From NCBI RefSeq assembly GCF_963676685.1, contig NC_092344.1, positions 45,902,830 through 45,966,829 on the forward strand: 64,000 nt of DNA, in the 5' to 3' direction. Under the pieces are notes generated by a model. That model saw only the letters and a program-made list of their open reading frames with translations, searched no databases and was not told the origin of the DNA. This DNA is from Mytilus edulis. Taxonomy: Eukaryota > Mollusca > Bivalvia > Mytilida > Mytilidae. A program made the translations under genes and the position numbers. Below, piece after piece: positions 1 to 10,232 of this stretch (position 1 is its first letter; the number at the start of each line of letters is the position of its first letter).

Positions 1-159
1 CACAAGTAGAGTTTTGGTGGTCTCTTTTAAAAGTCGGTGCATGAGAATATTATGCTACAACCAACCAACAAAAAGGGTTGCCTACTAAGTATATAAAAAC
101 CAGACATGCCAATTGCTGTAAAAATCAAAGAAAACAGTACTTTGGAAAATACAAAAGTT

Positions 160-375
160 ACAGAATAAGGATCAAAAATAATTTCTGCCCTTGTCCGATT
201 TTATCTATGAATTTCCGTTTTAAAGCAACCAAATAATGATTGTAGCCACGTTTAATTCCGATGTGACAAGTAGTTTCAGATGTGAAGAACTTTTAAAAAG
301 TGAACGGACGACAGATGACGGACACCAATTGAACAGAATTGCTCATGTGACCCTTTGGGTCAGGTGAGTTAAACA
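160..375 (+). repeat. Interspersed repeat end with terminal hairpin
   Basis: The segment with ggacgacagatgacggacac followed by ctcatgtgaccctttgggtcaggtgag resembles a short bivalve interspersed repeat I have seen many times. The last part folds as a hairpin: CTCA/TGAG and TGACCC/GGGTCA pair around a ttt loop (about 342-368). The family name is not known to me, and the left boundary is a guess. Confidence 0.45.
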
Positions 376-668
376 AAAAAGTAAATATATTTTTTGACAT
401 TGACCTTACATACTTTGTTTTTAATGTTCATGTTTGACCTTTGACAATGGTGCTTCTTATGCATTAGCTTGTGAAAAAAATCGGTTTCTATTTTCCCACG
501 AATATTGAACTATTCAGCGTTGCCAATTAATGTGATTATTTTTTATATATGTATAATATGAATATACAATAAATTCACGAACCTTATACTAGTATTTGTG
601 CTTTCGTAAACCAGTTATCGTTGTTGGAGGTTATAAAAGTAACAAGAAGGAAACACATATGCTATAGT

Positions 669-674
669 TTTATT
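669..674 (-). terminator. Polyadenylation signal of the PKDCC-like gene
   Basis: TTTATT on the plus strand reads AATAAA on the minus strand, about 25 nt past the TAG stop at 700-702. The very short 3' UTR fits a compact or retroposed gene. Confidence 0.5.
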
Positions 675-699
675 ACGGCATTCAGCAGAGTCTCTTCTC

Positions 700-1761
700 C
701 TACGTCTTTAAATTTGTATAAGCCAGTGTTATGTTCCTAATTTCTTTTTCTAAATCATCAACACCAATATCAGTCTTATTCAATTGTGTCAATAACCTGT
801 ATAACGAATATTTCAATGCATCTGGGAAAAATTTCGGTTTTAACAAAACCTGGAAGAAGATATTCATTTTTTGTAGATTATATTTTACATTTGTACCTCT
901 ACAAACCCCTAAATCACACTTGACTGTTTGACACTTGGTATACCGCATTTCAATTTCAGTTAGTTCTTGACAACTAATGTTGAAAGGACACGGCTTGAAA
1001 TTTGTATGTGAGTTAGACAATGTCAAAGAGCATGTTGGTTCAACATTGTTCATATGATCCAAATCTATCAGTTTTATTTTACCATTCAACATTTTAAAAT
1101 GTACGGGCTTGATGTCGAAATCTGCCAAAGATCCCAAAGGTGAATAATGCAGGTAGGACAACAAACTAGCAAGGTCAGCAGCATGATTCAGCCTCTCTGC
1201 AATTGTACGATTCAATGCATTTAGGTCTAGACCCATACCACCATATTCGTAAACAACAGAGACATCTCCAAAATAGGGTGTGTGTTCGTAACCGGCTTCG
1301 CCTTTAGTATGTCGAAAGCAGTATCCTAACACTTTAACTAGCGAGGGATGGTCCAATTGATCACTCATCAGTAGATTTTTCAAAAACTTGACCAATCTAA
1401 CGTGTTGATCTGTTGATCTTAGTATAGGTCTCAACCTTTGAATGACCACCTTTTGACCTTCAAATGTACCAATGTCGACATATTTTGACCGACCTCCTTC
1501 ACCTCCGTTATACTTTAATATCTGTATTTCATTCATATTTGAACAGTTAAATCTGTATCTTTTGTTTATATTCCATGGCCGATTATAACTATGACTTTGA
1601 TTTTTAAGCATTACGAAAGTTCTTTTTATCCTATTTGGAATTGCTATGAACCTTCTGTGAATATTGAAATCAAAATTTTGATACACGAATAAAGTTGGTA
1701 AAAAGATTAATATGAAAAGAGCTGACATGCAGATACTTTTCACCTTTGAAGGCGTAAACAT
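700..1761 (-). CDS. PKDCC/VLK-like extracellular tyrosine kinase family protein
   Basis: Predicted 353-residue type II membrane or secreted kinase-like protein. The family (PKDCC, vertebrate lonesome kinase) phosphorylates secretory-pathway and extracellular proteins. The start is the ATG at 1759-1761. The same frame stays open to a TTG near 1800 and then meets a TAA, so an upstream exon is unlikely but not excluded. A hydrophobic signal anchor spans about residues 11-28, followed by a basic stem. The kinase-like region starts near residue 78 with a glycine-rich stretch (KYNGGEGG). HPSLVKVLGYC (138-148), SPLGSLADFD (207-216) and LIDLDH (231-236, in the place of DFG) match the order of PKDCC motifs, and a cysteine-rich segment follows (about 244-287). 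The usual VAIK lysine position reads VVIQ, so activity is uncertain. The C-terminal half aligns with PKDCC as I remember it; family membership is more secure than function. Confidence 0.75.
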   Translation of the reverse strand: MFTPSKVKSICMSALFILIFLPTLFVYQNFDFNIHRRFIAIPNRIKRTFVMLKNQSHSYNRPWNINKRYRFNCSNMNEIQILKYNGGEGGRSKYVDIGTFEGQKVVIQRLRPILRSTDQHVRLVKFLKNLLMSDQLDHPSLVKVLGYCFRHTKGEAGYEHTPYFGDVSVVYEYGGMGLDLNALNRTIAERLNHAADLASLLSYLHYSPLGSLADFDIKPVHFKMLNGKIKLIDLDHMNNVEPTCSLTLSNSHTNFKPCPFNISCQELTEIEMRYTKCQTVKCDLGVCRGTNVKYNLQKMNIFFQVLLKPKFFPDALKYSLYRLLTQLNKTDIGVDDLEKEIRNITLAYTNLKT

Positions 1762-1917
1762 GACAGATTTCAGTACTTCCCGAAATTCCTGTGGCTTCAA
1801 ATGTTAGTTGATAGGATTATAGTCTGAAAATATACAAAAAGAAATTATAATTGTGAATTGCAATAGGTAGCTGTGGGTAAATAACCATATAGTAGTTAAT
1901 CTTACTTATAAAACAAG

Positions 1918-1965
1918 AAGATGTGGTATTATTGTCAATGAGACAACTCTCCACAAGAGATAAAA
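1918..1965 (+). repeat. Fragment of mussel interspersed family 1
   Basis: The sequence agatgtggtattattgtcaa followed by tgagacaactctccacaagag is the recognisable left end of the family seen more fully at 3780-4215. It is truncated here against the LINE that follows. Confidence 0.6.
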
Positions 1966-1984
1966 ATAACATTTTGTTTGAATG

Positions 1985-3308
1985 ATCAGGAGACTTAACT
2001 AACTGCAACAACTGGAAAGGAATCTTCTTACTATCCATTCCAAGTAAGGTCTTCTGCATATTTTTAATATCAAGAATTATAGAGGCTGTGGATAAGAAAC
2101 TAAGACAAGAACAAGCTGTTTTCAGAAAAGGAAGAGGCTGCATAGACCACATATTTGTCCTACGTAACATCTTAGAACAGTGTCATGAGTGGCAGATAAA
2201 ACTACTAGTAAATTTTGTGGACTTCGAAAAAGCGTTTGACAGCTTACACCGATAAAGTCTTTGTCAAATTCTGAGAAACTATGGAATACCAAGTAAGATA
2301 GTGCAACTCATCAAGCAGTTCTATACAAATTTCTCATGTACCATCAACTCTGAAACTGACACTAGTTTCCATGTAAAATGAGGAGTAAGACAAGGATGTG
2401 TTATGTCATATTTGCTGATCATAATTGCTATTAATTGGGTAATGAGAAAAACCCTAGTAGAAAGTAACACCGGACTGAGATGGACACTTTATACCACGCT
2501 TGAGGACACAGACTATGCTGATGATTTAGCACTTTTATCCCATACCGAAGACCATATGCAGGAGAAGACCAAAAACCTGGAAGAAACAGCTAAAATGATT
2601 GGACATAAGATCAATACCAAAAAGACACAGTTAATGTACCTCAATACGGAGAGACATTCTGTCATATTTATAGAAGGGAAACAGCTGGAAACGGTAGATT
2701 CATTTAATTATCTAGGCAGTTGTATAACACAGAAGGTGGTACTGAAAGATACTAAGATCAGAATAGGAAAAGCCAGATCCGCATTCATTAGATATTAAAG
2801 GCAACATCTGGAAAACAACAGCCTTACAAAAAAGACCAATCTCAGACTCTATAACAGCTATGTACTTTATGTACTCCTATGTGGCTCAGAGTGCTGGAGA
2901 ATGACTGAGAAATATATCAAAAGACTCTCCATTTACCATTACACATGTCTGAAGAAGATAATGAAAATATTTTGCCCAAACAAAATCTCCAACAAAGACC
3001 TACATAAGATGACCAGCACCAAGGACATGGAGACTTTGCTGATACAAAAAAGATGGAGGTGGCTTAGTCATGTTATAAGCAAACCATCTGATGACATGAC
3101 CAAGGTAGTCCTTAGATTGACACCAGAGGGGAAAAGAAAAAAGAGGTCAACCTAAAACAACATGGAGACGCACCATAGAAAATAAGCTAAAGGAAAGAGG
3201 ATATACCTGGGGCACAGTGGAAAGAAAAGCAAACAACCGAGAAGAGCGGAGGAAACTTGTCCTTGTCCTATGTGCCATAAGGCATAGCAAGGACAAAGTA
3301 AGTAAGTA
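1985..3308 (+). mobile_element. Degenerate RTE-like LINE, 5'-truncated, reverse transcriptase remnant
   Basis: Reading the plus strand through stops and frameshifts gives a reverse transcriptase in the correct motif order: NWKGIFLLSIPSKVFC (about 2009-2055), FRKGRGCIDHIFVLRN, DFEKAFDSLHR, GVRQGC, YADDLALLSH (about 2515-2540), FNYLGS, then a C-terminal region ending WGTVERKANNREERRKLVL. At least two in-frame stops (after LHR and before GVRQGC) and further breaks near 2798 and 3155 make it inactive. The 3' tail is a short taag/agta repeat (about 3297-3308), as in RTE-type elements. The 5' part, including the endonuclease, is missing. The clade assignment is from motif recognition. Confidence 0.8.
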
Positions 3309-3439
3309 TATTTTGTTCAAGGAAAAAATATGTTTATTTCGAAAACAATATGTGTCGGATTATTAAAACTCTTAGAAAATCTGATTAAAAAAATACCTGA
3401 CCTGTCAAAGTTTAGCTTACATGGACTTGAAATACTACC

Positions 3440-3640
3440 GTTCAACTTCGTCTTCAACACAGCGAGAAAATTCCGCACCTGGAGGCGGTCTTTGGCTGGC
3501 CCCTAAACAAAATGTGAACTAGTTCAAACTCCGAAACATATAAATGAACTAGAATTAAAAACATACAAGACTAACAAAGATCAGAGGCTCCTGACTTGGG
3601 ACAGTCGCAAACATACTGCGGGATTTAACATCTTTATCTG
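3440..3640 (+). repeat. Fragment of mussel interspersed family 2
   Basis: It contains cttcaacacagcgagaaaat, a ggctggcccctaaac block and gaggctcctgacttgggaca, shared with copies at about 12190-12510 and 13440-13830. No ORF. Confidence 0.55.
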
Positions 3641-3779
3641 CTCTATTAGTTTGTTGTCTCTGACATAAAAAGAGGAAATTCAAGAAATTGCTATGTGAAT
3701 TTTGGGGGAAATGCTTTTTTTTCAAAATACTTTATTTGATTAATATAAAACGAGTAAATATTATCCACTACTGGTATTT

Positions 3780-4215
3780 AAAAAAGATGTGGTATGATTG
3801 CCAATGAGTCAACTCTCCACAAGAGACTAAATGGCACAGACATCAACTACTATAGGTCACCGTACGGCCTTCAACAATGAGCAAAGCCCATATCGCATAG
3901 TCAGCTTTAAAAGGCCCCGAAATGACAAATGTAAAACAATTTAAAACTAGAAAAACTAACGGTCTAATTTATGTACCTAAAAAAAATTAACGAAAAACAA
4001 ATATGTAACACATCAACAAACGACAGTTAACAACCACTGAATTACAGGCTCCTGAATTGGGACATGCACATACATAAGGAATGTGGTGGTGTTAAACATG
4101 TTAGATAGGATCCCAACCCTCCCCTAACCTGGAACAGTAGTGTAACAGAAGAACACAAGAACGAACTATACAAATCAGTTGAAAAAGGCTTAACTTATCA
4201 AATGAATACAAAAAG
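3780..4215 (+). repeat. Long copy of mussel interspersed family 1
   Basis: It begins agatgtggtatgattgccaa and runs through caccgtacggccttcaacaa, aaaggccccgaaatgacaaa and the ggctcctgaattgggacatg block to about 4215. Copies at 19783-20090, 24380-24680 and 25300-25590 share the same order of blocks. No coding capacity is visible. Confidence 0.65.
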
Positions 4216-4937
4216 AAACATATCTAACAAAAACACAGAGTGAACGTGGCTGGATACTTGTACATCCTAACAACAAAAGGCACTAAGTATAGATCTGAGA
4301 GTACTGACAGCTAGTTCAAAGCCACTAACAACTAATAAATAAATCATGCATCTAAGAATAAATTCTTACCAAGACTTCTGTATATGTTGATTGAGACCCA
4401 CTAGAAAGAAATGCACCACTATAGGGAGAGTACGTCTCTAGTGTTACTGTAACGTGTGTCCAATCCCTTTTATTACTTTTGCAAATAAAATATGTTTATA
4501 CAACTATTGAGTCAACCAATTACATATATACTATTCTGTGCAACAGATTTTCATTGCTGGGTCAACATTATTGATTTCTCCTACATTATTTGTTACCTCA
4601 TTTGAATTTTTTTAAAAAGGGTAAGAAAAAAATTGATTTCTTGTCCCAAGATACCGTGTGTTGCACTTATAAACTCTTTTTTATGTTTTAAAAACATGCT
4701 AAAATGTTAATGACTCAAGGTTGTCTAAATATACATTCAAACATTTATATGAATTGCATTTATTTCAAACGTTTCAGAAAACATGCACATAGAGTGAGCT
4801 GACAATAATTTAAGTCTTGTTTTTAAATTCTTTAAAAATTGAAACAGGGGTGGGGGTATAAACTTACTGTAAAGAAAAAGTTAGAGTAATACTATATGCA
4901 GTTATTTCTGATGTTGATAAACATTCGTGGATTACAC
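4216..4937. other. Intergenic, nothing recognised
   Basis: AT-rich sequence with no ORF of note, no hairpin or array that stands out, and no repeat I recognise. Confidence 0.5.
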
Positions 4938-5624
4938 AAGTAGAACCCTCCGGGTCGACTTCGATTTGATTAACTTGGATTGCTCGGGTAAAACTTTTTA
5001 CATAACTGCACTGCAAGCGCACTAGACAGTTAAATTGGAAAAGAATTTCTTTTAAACGATTATCTGAAATATTTTGTATTTAAAAGTGCCATATCTTATT
5101 TAACTATAAGAGTAATGATATAATTTGTTTGTGTTAACAAATTAAATGTAAATTTTCATAGTACTTTTCAAAAGTTGTTGGGACGTATTTACGTACGGAC
5201 AGACAAGGGTATAGAACACTGACGTTTTCTTATACTGCAATTTTACATAGCCGACCAATGCTCGACTTTAAAATATGACCCATATCCTATCAGGTCGATC
5301 GGGTCTGATCGAGATCGAACTGAGATCAAGACTGATGATAGTTGATTTGGTTTATCTAGTCGAGTAAAGATCGTGTAGAGATCGTGATCTGGTCGGAATA
5401 ATCGAATATGTATTCAATTAGTGGTCGGGTTGGAGTCGTGATGGAGTCATTAAGGAGTAATTAATATAATATAAGTCGTGTGCAGTCGGATAGCAGTCGG
5501 GTAGAAGTCGTAAACAGAACCGATCAAGAAGTTTTGCTACGCTTGGTCGTGGAAATTTGGATAATCGGGATCACCGAGTTGATCGGATCGGCAGTGTGAA
5601 TTTGACCCAAGTCGGGTTCTACTT
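4938..5624. mobile_element. Possible TIR element, GTCG/ATCG-rich interior
   Basis: The segment starts aagtagaaccc and ends gggttctactt, an 11-bp inverted repeat. The interior (5240-5600) is unusually dense in gtcg/atcg words (gtcgatcgggtctgatcgag, gtcggatagcagtcgggtag) compared with the AT-rich flanks. No ORF and no convincing target duplication. The TIR is short, so this is tentative. Confidence 0.3.
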
Positions 5625-5956
5625 ACCTCGAGGGCGGCTTCAGTCGAGTCGAGTAAAAAAACAAAATGGAAGAAACAAATAGGAAGTTAAAAATTGAAAA
5701 CATTCAACTTTAAGCTACTACTATCTTACATAGTCATTGGGTAACAAATGGTAAAAATAAAAACTTAATATACCAAACTGTGAAAATGAGCTTCTTTATT
5801 GATACAATACAAAATAAAATGTTTTCATCGATTTGGCACGATTTGATGAAGCAGTGGGTATTTTGCCGTAGCTGGAAAACTAGAAAATATTTTAGTTTGT
5901 CAGCTGTGGGCAAAGTTACGGAAGGCGGCTAGTGATAGGGTGGAGTTTTATTTTTA

Positions 5957-6330
5957 AAGTCGTTATAACGACATTGTTAACTTGATATAACGACTAAGCT
6001 TATGCAACTCGTTATAACAACTTAAGTAACTTGTTTTAACGACTTAACTAACTCATTTAAACAATTAAGCTATCTCGTTTAAACAACATAAACGAGTTAG
6101 ATTTGCTTAGTCGTTATTACAAGTTATCTAAATCGTTTAAAAGAGTTAGCTAAGACATTTGAACGAGTTAGCTAAGTTGTTTAAATGAGTTAGCTAAGTT
6201 GTTTAAACGAGTTAGCTAAGTCGTTAAAACAAGTTATCTAAGTCGTTTAACGACTTTTCTAACTTGTTTATGTTGTTTAAACGATATAGCTTAGTTGTTT
6301 AAGTGAGTTAGCTAAGTAGTTAAAACTGAT
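5957..6330. repeat. Degenerate tandem array, roughly 22-25 bp period, cgtttaaacgagttagctaa
   Basis: About 370 bp made of variants of cgtttaaacgagttagctaa and its complement-like form (gttataacgacttagctaac), alternating guttural gttt/aaac half-palindromes with gagttagctaag. No coding frame. Either a decayed satellite or a family of nested palindromes. Confidence 0.7.
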
Positions 6331-6345
6331 TCGCTCTCACCCCAT

Positions 6346-7400
6346 ATGGAATTTACTGACCCCGTATATATCGTGTTCTCAGAAACTGACATTATCAAGA
6401 TGATTGATGTCTTGATGGACAACATTTTTGTAACGTTTGAAGGACGTGTCAATAGACTGTCGAAATTTCAATGGGAACAAATTGTGCCCCTCTTCTTGTC
6501 GGCTTGTTTCTTTGTTATTATGAGGCTGACTTAATACGGGAACTTCTTATGAAGAAAGATAGGAAGTTAGCAATATCCTTTAACTTTATGTCCCGCTATA
6601 TAAATGATGTTCTCTCATCAAATTATACAAAATTTGGTGACTATGTTGAACGAATCTATCCCATTGAACTAGAGATAAAGGATACTACAGATACAGTTAA
6701 GTCTGCCTCATATCTTGACATATATCTAGATATTGACAATGAGGGTCGGTTGAGAACAAAACGTTAGGACAAAAGAGATGATTTCAGTTTTCCAATTGTG
6801 AACTTTCCATTTCTATGTAGCCAAATTCCAGCAGCGCCTGCCTACGGACTATATATCTCCCAATTGAAACGATATTCCCGGGCTTGTATTTCCTATCATG
6901 ATTTCTTAGATAGAGGGTTGCTGCTCAAAAGGAAGATAATAAACCAAGAGTTTCAAATTGTGAATTTGAAATCATCCCGTCGTAAATTTTACGGACGCCA
7001 TCACGAGTTGGTTGACCGTTATGGAATTACCGGTTCACATGTGATACCGGATATGTTCCTTATGTCATAACTACAATACCCTTCTCTTTTCACGAATGTG
7101 ACCTACCGAATTAGATTATTTACCGGATTTGTTATTACATAAGCAACACGACGGGTGCCACATGTGGATCAGGATCTCCTTACCCTTCCGGTGCACCTGA
7201 GATCACCCCAAGTTTCTGGTGGGGTTCGTGCTGCTAAGTTTTAGTTTTCTTTGTTGTGTCTTCTGTACTATTATTTGTCTGTTTGTCTTTATATGTTAGC
7301 CATGGCGGTGTCAGTTTATTATCAATCTATAAGTTTGACCTTCCCTCTTGTATCTTTCGTCCCCCTTTTGTCACTATTTTTTGGAATGTTTACGCTTCTT
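6346..7400 (+). mobile_element. Degenerate reverse-transcriptase element (possibly Penelope-like)
   Basis: Three frames join into one RT: ETDIIKMIDVLMDNIFVTFEGRV (6385-6450), then after a frameshift near 6460 MGTNCAPLLVGLFLCYYEAD (6471-6530), FNFMSRYINDVLSS (catalytic block, reads YINDV where YIDDV is usual), ELEIKDTTDTVKSASYLDIYL, a TAG near 6765, then a C-terminal block ending GRHHELVDRYG (6980-7025). A non-coding tail to about 7400 includes tagccatggcggtgtcagtt. That tail and the last codons recur at 58372-58745. The MGTNCAPLL type of RT is common in bivalve genomes; I lean towards Penelope-like but am not sure of the clade. Inactive. Confidence 0.75.
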
Positions 7401-7706
7401 GATCTATGAATGTGCAAAATTGATAAGTAAGATAGCCTTTCATCTCGCATAGTAGCTCTTTAATAGCCTTTGATACGGCGCATTGTGCTGAAGGAGAACT
7501 CACTTGATGCCAAAGAGACAGGCATCTAGTAAGCTTTGCTCGATTATGACTTTTGAACAGCGTTATACTACTGTTGTCTTTATTGTTACAAAATGTAGCA
7601 GAACTGTTAGAATGGATTAAATGTTCAGATATAAATACTTATTCGTTGTATTTAGTCTTTTTTTGTTTCTGTGGTCGTTGACTATTTATCATGTTCCGTC
7701 TTAGTT
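7401..7706. other. Intergenic with a repeat-tail fragment
   Basis: It contains tatgacttttgaacagcgtt followed by atactactgttgtctttatt (about 7541-7585), nearly repeated at 8958-9003. Both look like 3' tails of the same retroelement family. Nothing else is seen. Confidence 0.4.
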
Positions 7707-8318
7707 TCCATCAAACAAACTCGTCAATAAATTTTTGTCTGTCCCCATGATCTGCACGGAAGGTTCAAATATTCAGTTGGTAGTCTCGTCGGTTAAGTTT
7801 TAGAACTTTCAAAGAATAAGGTTCTCACCGAAGAATCAATCGTCCTCTTTGAGTACACGACTTGTTATTTTCGTAACTAAGTGATAAAGAAAAAACAAGT
7901 AAAGGACACTCTCCAAATTTATATTCGACAACGTCTTTAAGTGGATGTTTCTGTCGGTACATCTGACGTACAGCTCGACTCGGAATGCTTGAAAAATCTC
8001 TAACTATTCGTCAATTTGTATTGCTTATTGTCCATCAAGCAAACTCGTCAGTAAATGCTTATCTGTCCCCATGATCTGCCCAGAAGGTTAGAATATTGAG
8101 TTGATAGTCTGGTTGGTTAAGGTTTAGATATTTCAAGGTATAAGGTTCTCATCGAAGATTCTATCATCCTTCTTGATTACACGACTTGTTATTTTCGTAA
8201 CTAAGTGATCAAGAAACCGAGTAAAGGGACACTCTCCAATATTCGAAAGAGTCATCAAGTGGATGTTTCTATCCGTGCATCTGACGTACAGCTCGTCTCG
8301 GGAAAGCTTGGAGAAAGT
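7707..8318. repeat. Two-copy direct tandem duplication, offset 324 bp
   Basis: Copy 1 starts at 7707 and copy 2 at 8031. Shared landmarks in the same order are ctgtccccatgatctgc, acacgacttgttattttcgt, aactaagtgat, acactctccaa and catctgacgtacagctcg. Divergence is clearly visible (roughly one change in eight by eye), so the duplication is old. A 99-codon open frame in copy 2 has no counterpart in copy 1 and is not called a gene. Confidence 0.75.
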
Positions 8319-8940
8319 ATAATGATTTTTTTAAACAGGGCTGTCATACATTTTGGACTGAACGCTCATTTTCTAATCTTTGAACTTCTATTCAAGCATT
8401 CGGCACTACGTCTAACAATGATTAATATCAGGTTTTTAGAAATGATTTGTAAGCCCACAGGAGATGTTCAACTACATGTACCACCATCATCACCGCTATC
8501 TTAAAATCAAATTTCAGAATTCTAATATTATATGTTGTGCTGCTTTATCATCTCTTGTATCCTTTAAACACCAATGATTATACAATATGGAAATGCGCTT
8601 AGAAAAGCAAATAGGGAGTGGACTCGACTCGACCAGCGGTTCACAAAGTTAGCGTAGCATCCAGTTGTTCTTTTAACGTTTTGGTTTTCTAATAATTCCT
8701 CCGAAAAAGCTGAAAGTCGTTCATACTATCGACTTTCTAACAATTTACAAAATTATATATTGTCTTATTGTTTCTTAAAATGTCCTGTACCAAGTCGGGA
8801 ATATGGCAGTTGTTACATCTAATAATTCGTTTCTATGTATGTGGCATTCTCGTTTTTTTGGGGTTTTTTTTGTTGCACTTCAGTGTTTTCCTCTTCTATA
8901 TAGTTAATGTGTTTCCTTCGATTTAGTTTGTAACCCGGAT
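8319..8940. other. Intergenic, nothing recognised
   Basis: AT-rich. The only notable word is gactcgactcgacc (8625-8638), which is complementary to gtcgagtcgagt at 5642-5653. No gene or element boundary is visible. Confidence 0.4.
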
Positions 8941-8968
8941 TTATTTTCTCTCTGTCAATTTATGACTT

Positions 8969-9642
8969 TTGAAAAGCGGTATGCTACTGTTGCTTTTATT
9001 TAATGTACATGCCTGCTTGGGAATTAGATTAAACATAGTTTTAACATACAATCTTGCCTTTACTAACCTTTCCCGTTTGATCCGGGCCAATTTGCAGATT
9101 ATTGTCAAACACCCAAAATTATCCAAGATCTTTTCCAGACATTCTGTTCTAGCTTTTCGAAAACCAGCAGGTCTGAAAGACTTATTTCTGAGTGCTGATG
9201 TTTCCTCCAACAAAAGCTCCCCAACTGCAGGATAGTGTAAGTCGTGTGGTAACAGACGACATCTGACTTGCCAACAAATACTGAATACTCAATCATTTCC
9301 TTACCACTGCATTTGGTCTGTTTATACCATATATTGCAATGTAACTTGCAAAACTCAGAACGTGATTTACCTTCTTCAATGTCGATGTGGCATGGAGTAT
9401 GTTTGCGAGACAAAACAACCATTCAACAAATGCATTAATGGTCATGCAAGCCCGACCTATCTGTTAGTCGTCATTTAAAAACATTTTGGCACGCCAATGG
9501 TGATCTCAAAAACCTTACCATCACTATCATAGACCACAACGAGGGTTGGTCAAGGGCCGAAAGACTTGCTCGAGAAGAATTTTCGATAAGAAAATTAAGG
9601 ACAGTTTCCACAAAGGGCATTGTTAAAAAACACAGATAGAGC
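8969..9642 (+). pseudogene. Penelope-like element 3' end: linker plus GIY-YIG endonuclease remnant
   Basis: An open frame 8969-9232 reads LVKHPKLSKIF-like and FRKPAGLKDLFLSA, a linker typical of Penelope-like elements upstream of their endonuclease. After a TAG come CKSCGNRRHLTC, YLLQCRCGMEYVCETKQPF (about 9370-9425, the GIY-YIG core degraded to EYVCET), and finally GDLKNLTITIIDHNEGW and RLAREEFSIRKLRTVSTKG ending in TAG near 9640. At least one stop and one frameshift separate the blocks, so it is dead. The family is known to pair RT with GIY-YIG endonuclease; the matching RT is not found immediately upstream. Confidence 0.65.
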
Positions 9643-9812
9643 ATATATACTCTAAATTACAGTATAACAATGTTAATTCCGCAAATATGCGAAAACAAAT
9701 TGTTGTTCTCCCCTCGCCGGGATTCGAACTCGTGCTATGGGGATATCGACAGAGACGACATCGTCTGTACTGTTCACAGCGCTTAAGACCACTCGGACAC
9801 CTAGACTGAACT
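9625..9812 (-). mobile_element. tRNA-derived SINE (copy A)
   Basis: On the minus strand the head reads gtgtccgagtggtcttaag, an A-box region like a class II (Leu/Ser-type) tRNA, complementary to about 9782-9800. cgagttcgaatccc, a good B box, is complementary to 9718-9731. The AT-rich tail extends to about 9625. The same head occurs at 16648-16768. It is the first part of a composite repeated at 16.6 kb. Confidence 0.65.
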
Positions 9813-10232
9813 TAAAATTGATCTGTTGGTGGGCCATTGATACCTTTCTCGTCAGAACAATCTAGAGTTGTAACACAGTACATCGAGTTATAAGGCATCA
9901 ACTAAATTATGTATCGCAAAGGATCGTAAGATGCAGTCACAGAATGTATTGCAATTAAAATGTTACTTTAAACAAGGTACAGCTCTACGATAGATCAATC
10001 GATCCATTTGACCAGTGAAGGTGATACACTACTGAAAACACATATTTTTTTAATAATTACTTTAAATAACAGCACAACAATATTTAAATCTGCAAATTTG
10101 CGGAATCAAAGTTTTTTTCTTCCCGCGACTGGATCATGTGGATGCGAACTCATGCTATTGTGTATCCAGCGCTCATATTTGGTTGTGGAACTATAAATTT
10201 AAGAAACTAAAGGTGTGGGTTTTATTTCTGTT
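9697..10232 (-). repeat. Composite SINE block, copy 1
   Basis: This 536-bp block matches 16648-17194 nearly base for base. Shared words include gatagatcaatcgatccatt, tgaccagtgaaggtgataca and ggtgtgggttttatttctg. Inside it, about 10040-10180 (minus) has a second, 5'-truncated SINE body with a mutated B box (gagttcgcatcc type) and the same tail as copy A. The block is therefore a head-to-tail SINE pair with a spacer, moved or duplicated as one unit. Confidence 0.65.

Noticed and set aside
1817-2170. 117-codon minus-strand frame
   Set aside because: It lies opposite the plus-strand LINE reverse transcriptase and has no family resemblance.
8205-8504. 99-codon frame in the tandem duplication
   Set aside because: Not preserved in the other copy of the duplication and no recognisable domain.
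8941-9422. Minus-strand frames of 90 and 105 codons
   Set aside because: Antisense to the Penelope-like remnant, which is the better explanation.
9697-9812. Functional tRNA gene on the minus strand
   Set aside because: A and B boxes are recognisable but the acceptor stem does not pair and the head continues into a repeated SINE body.
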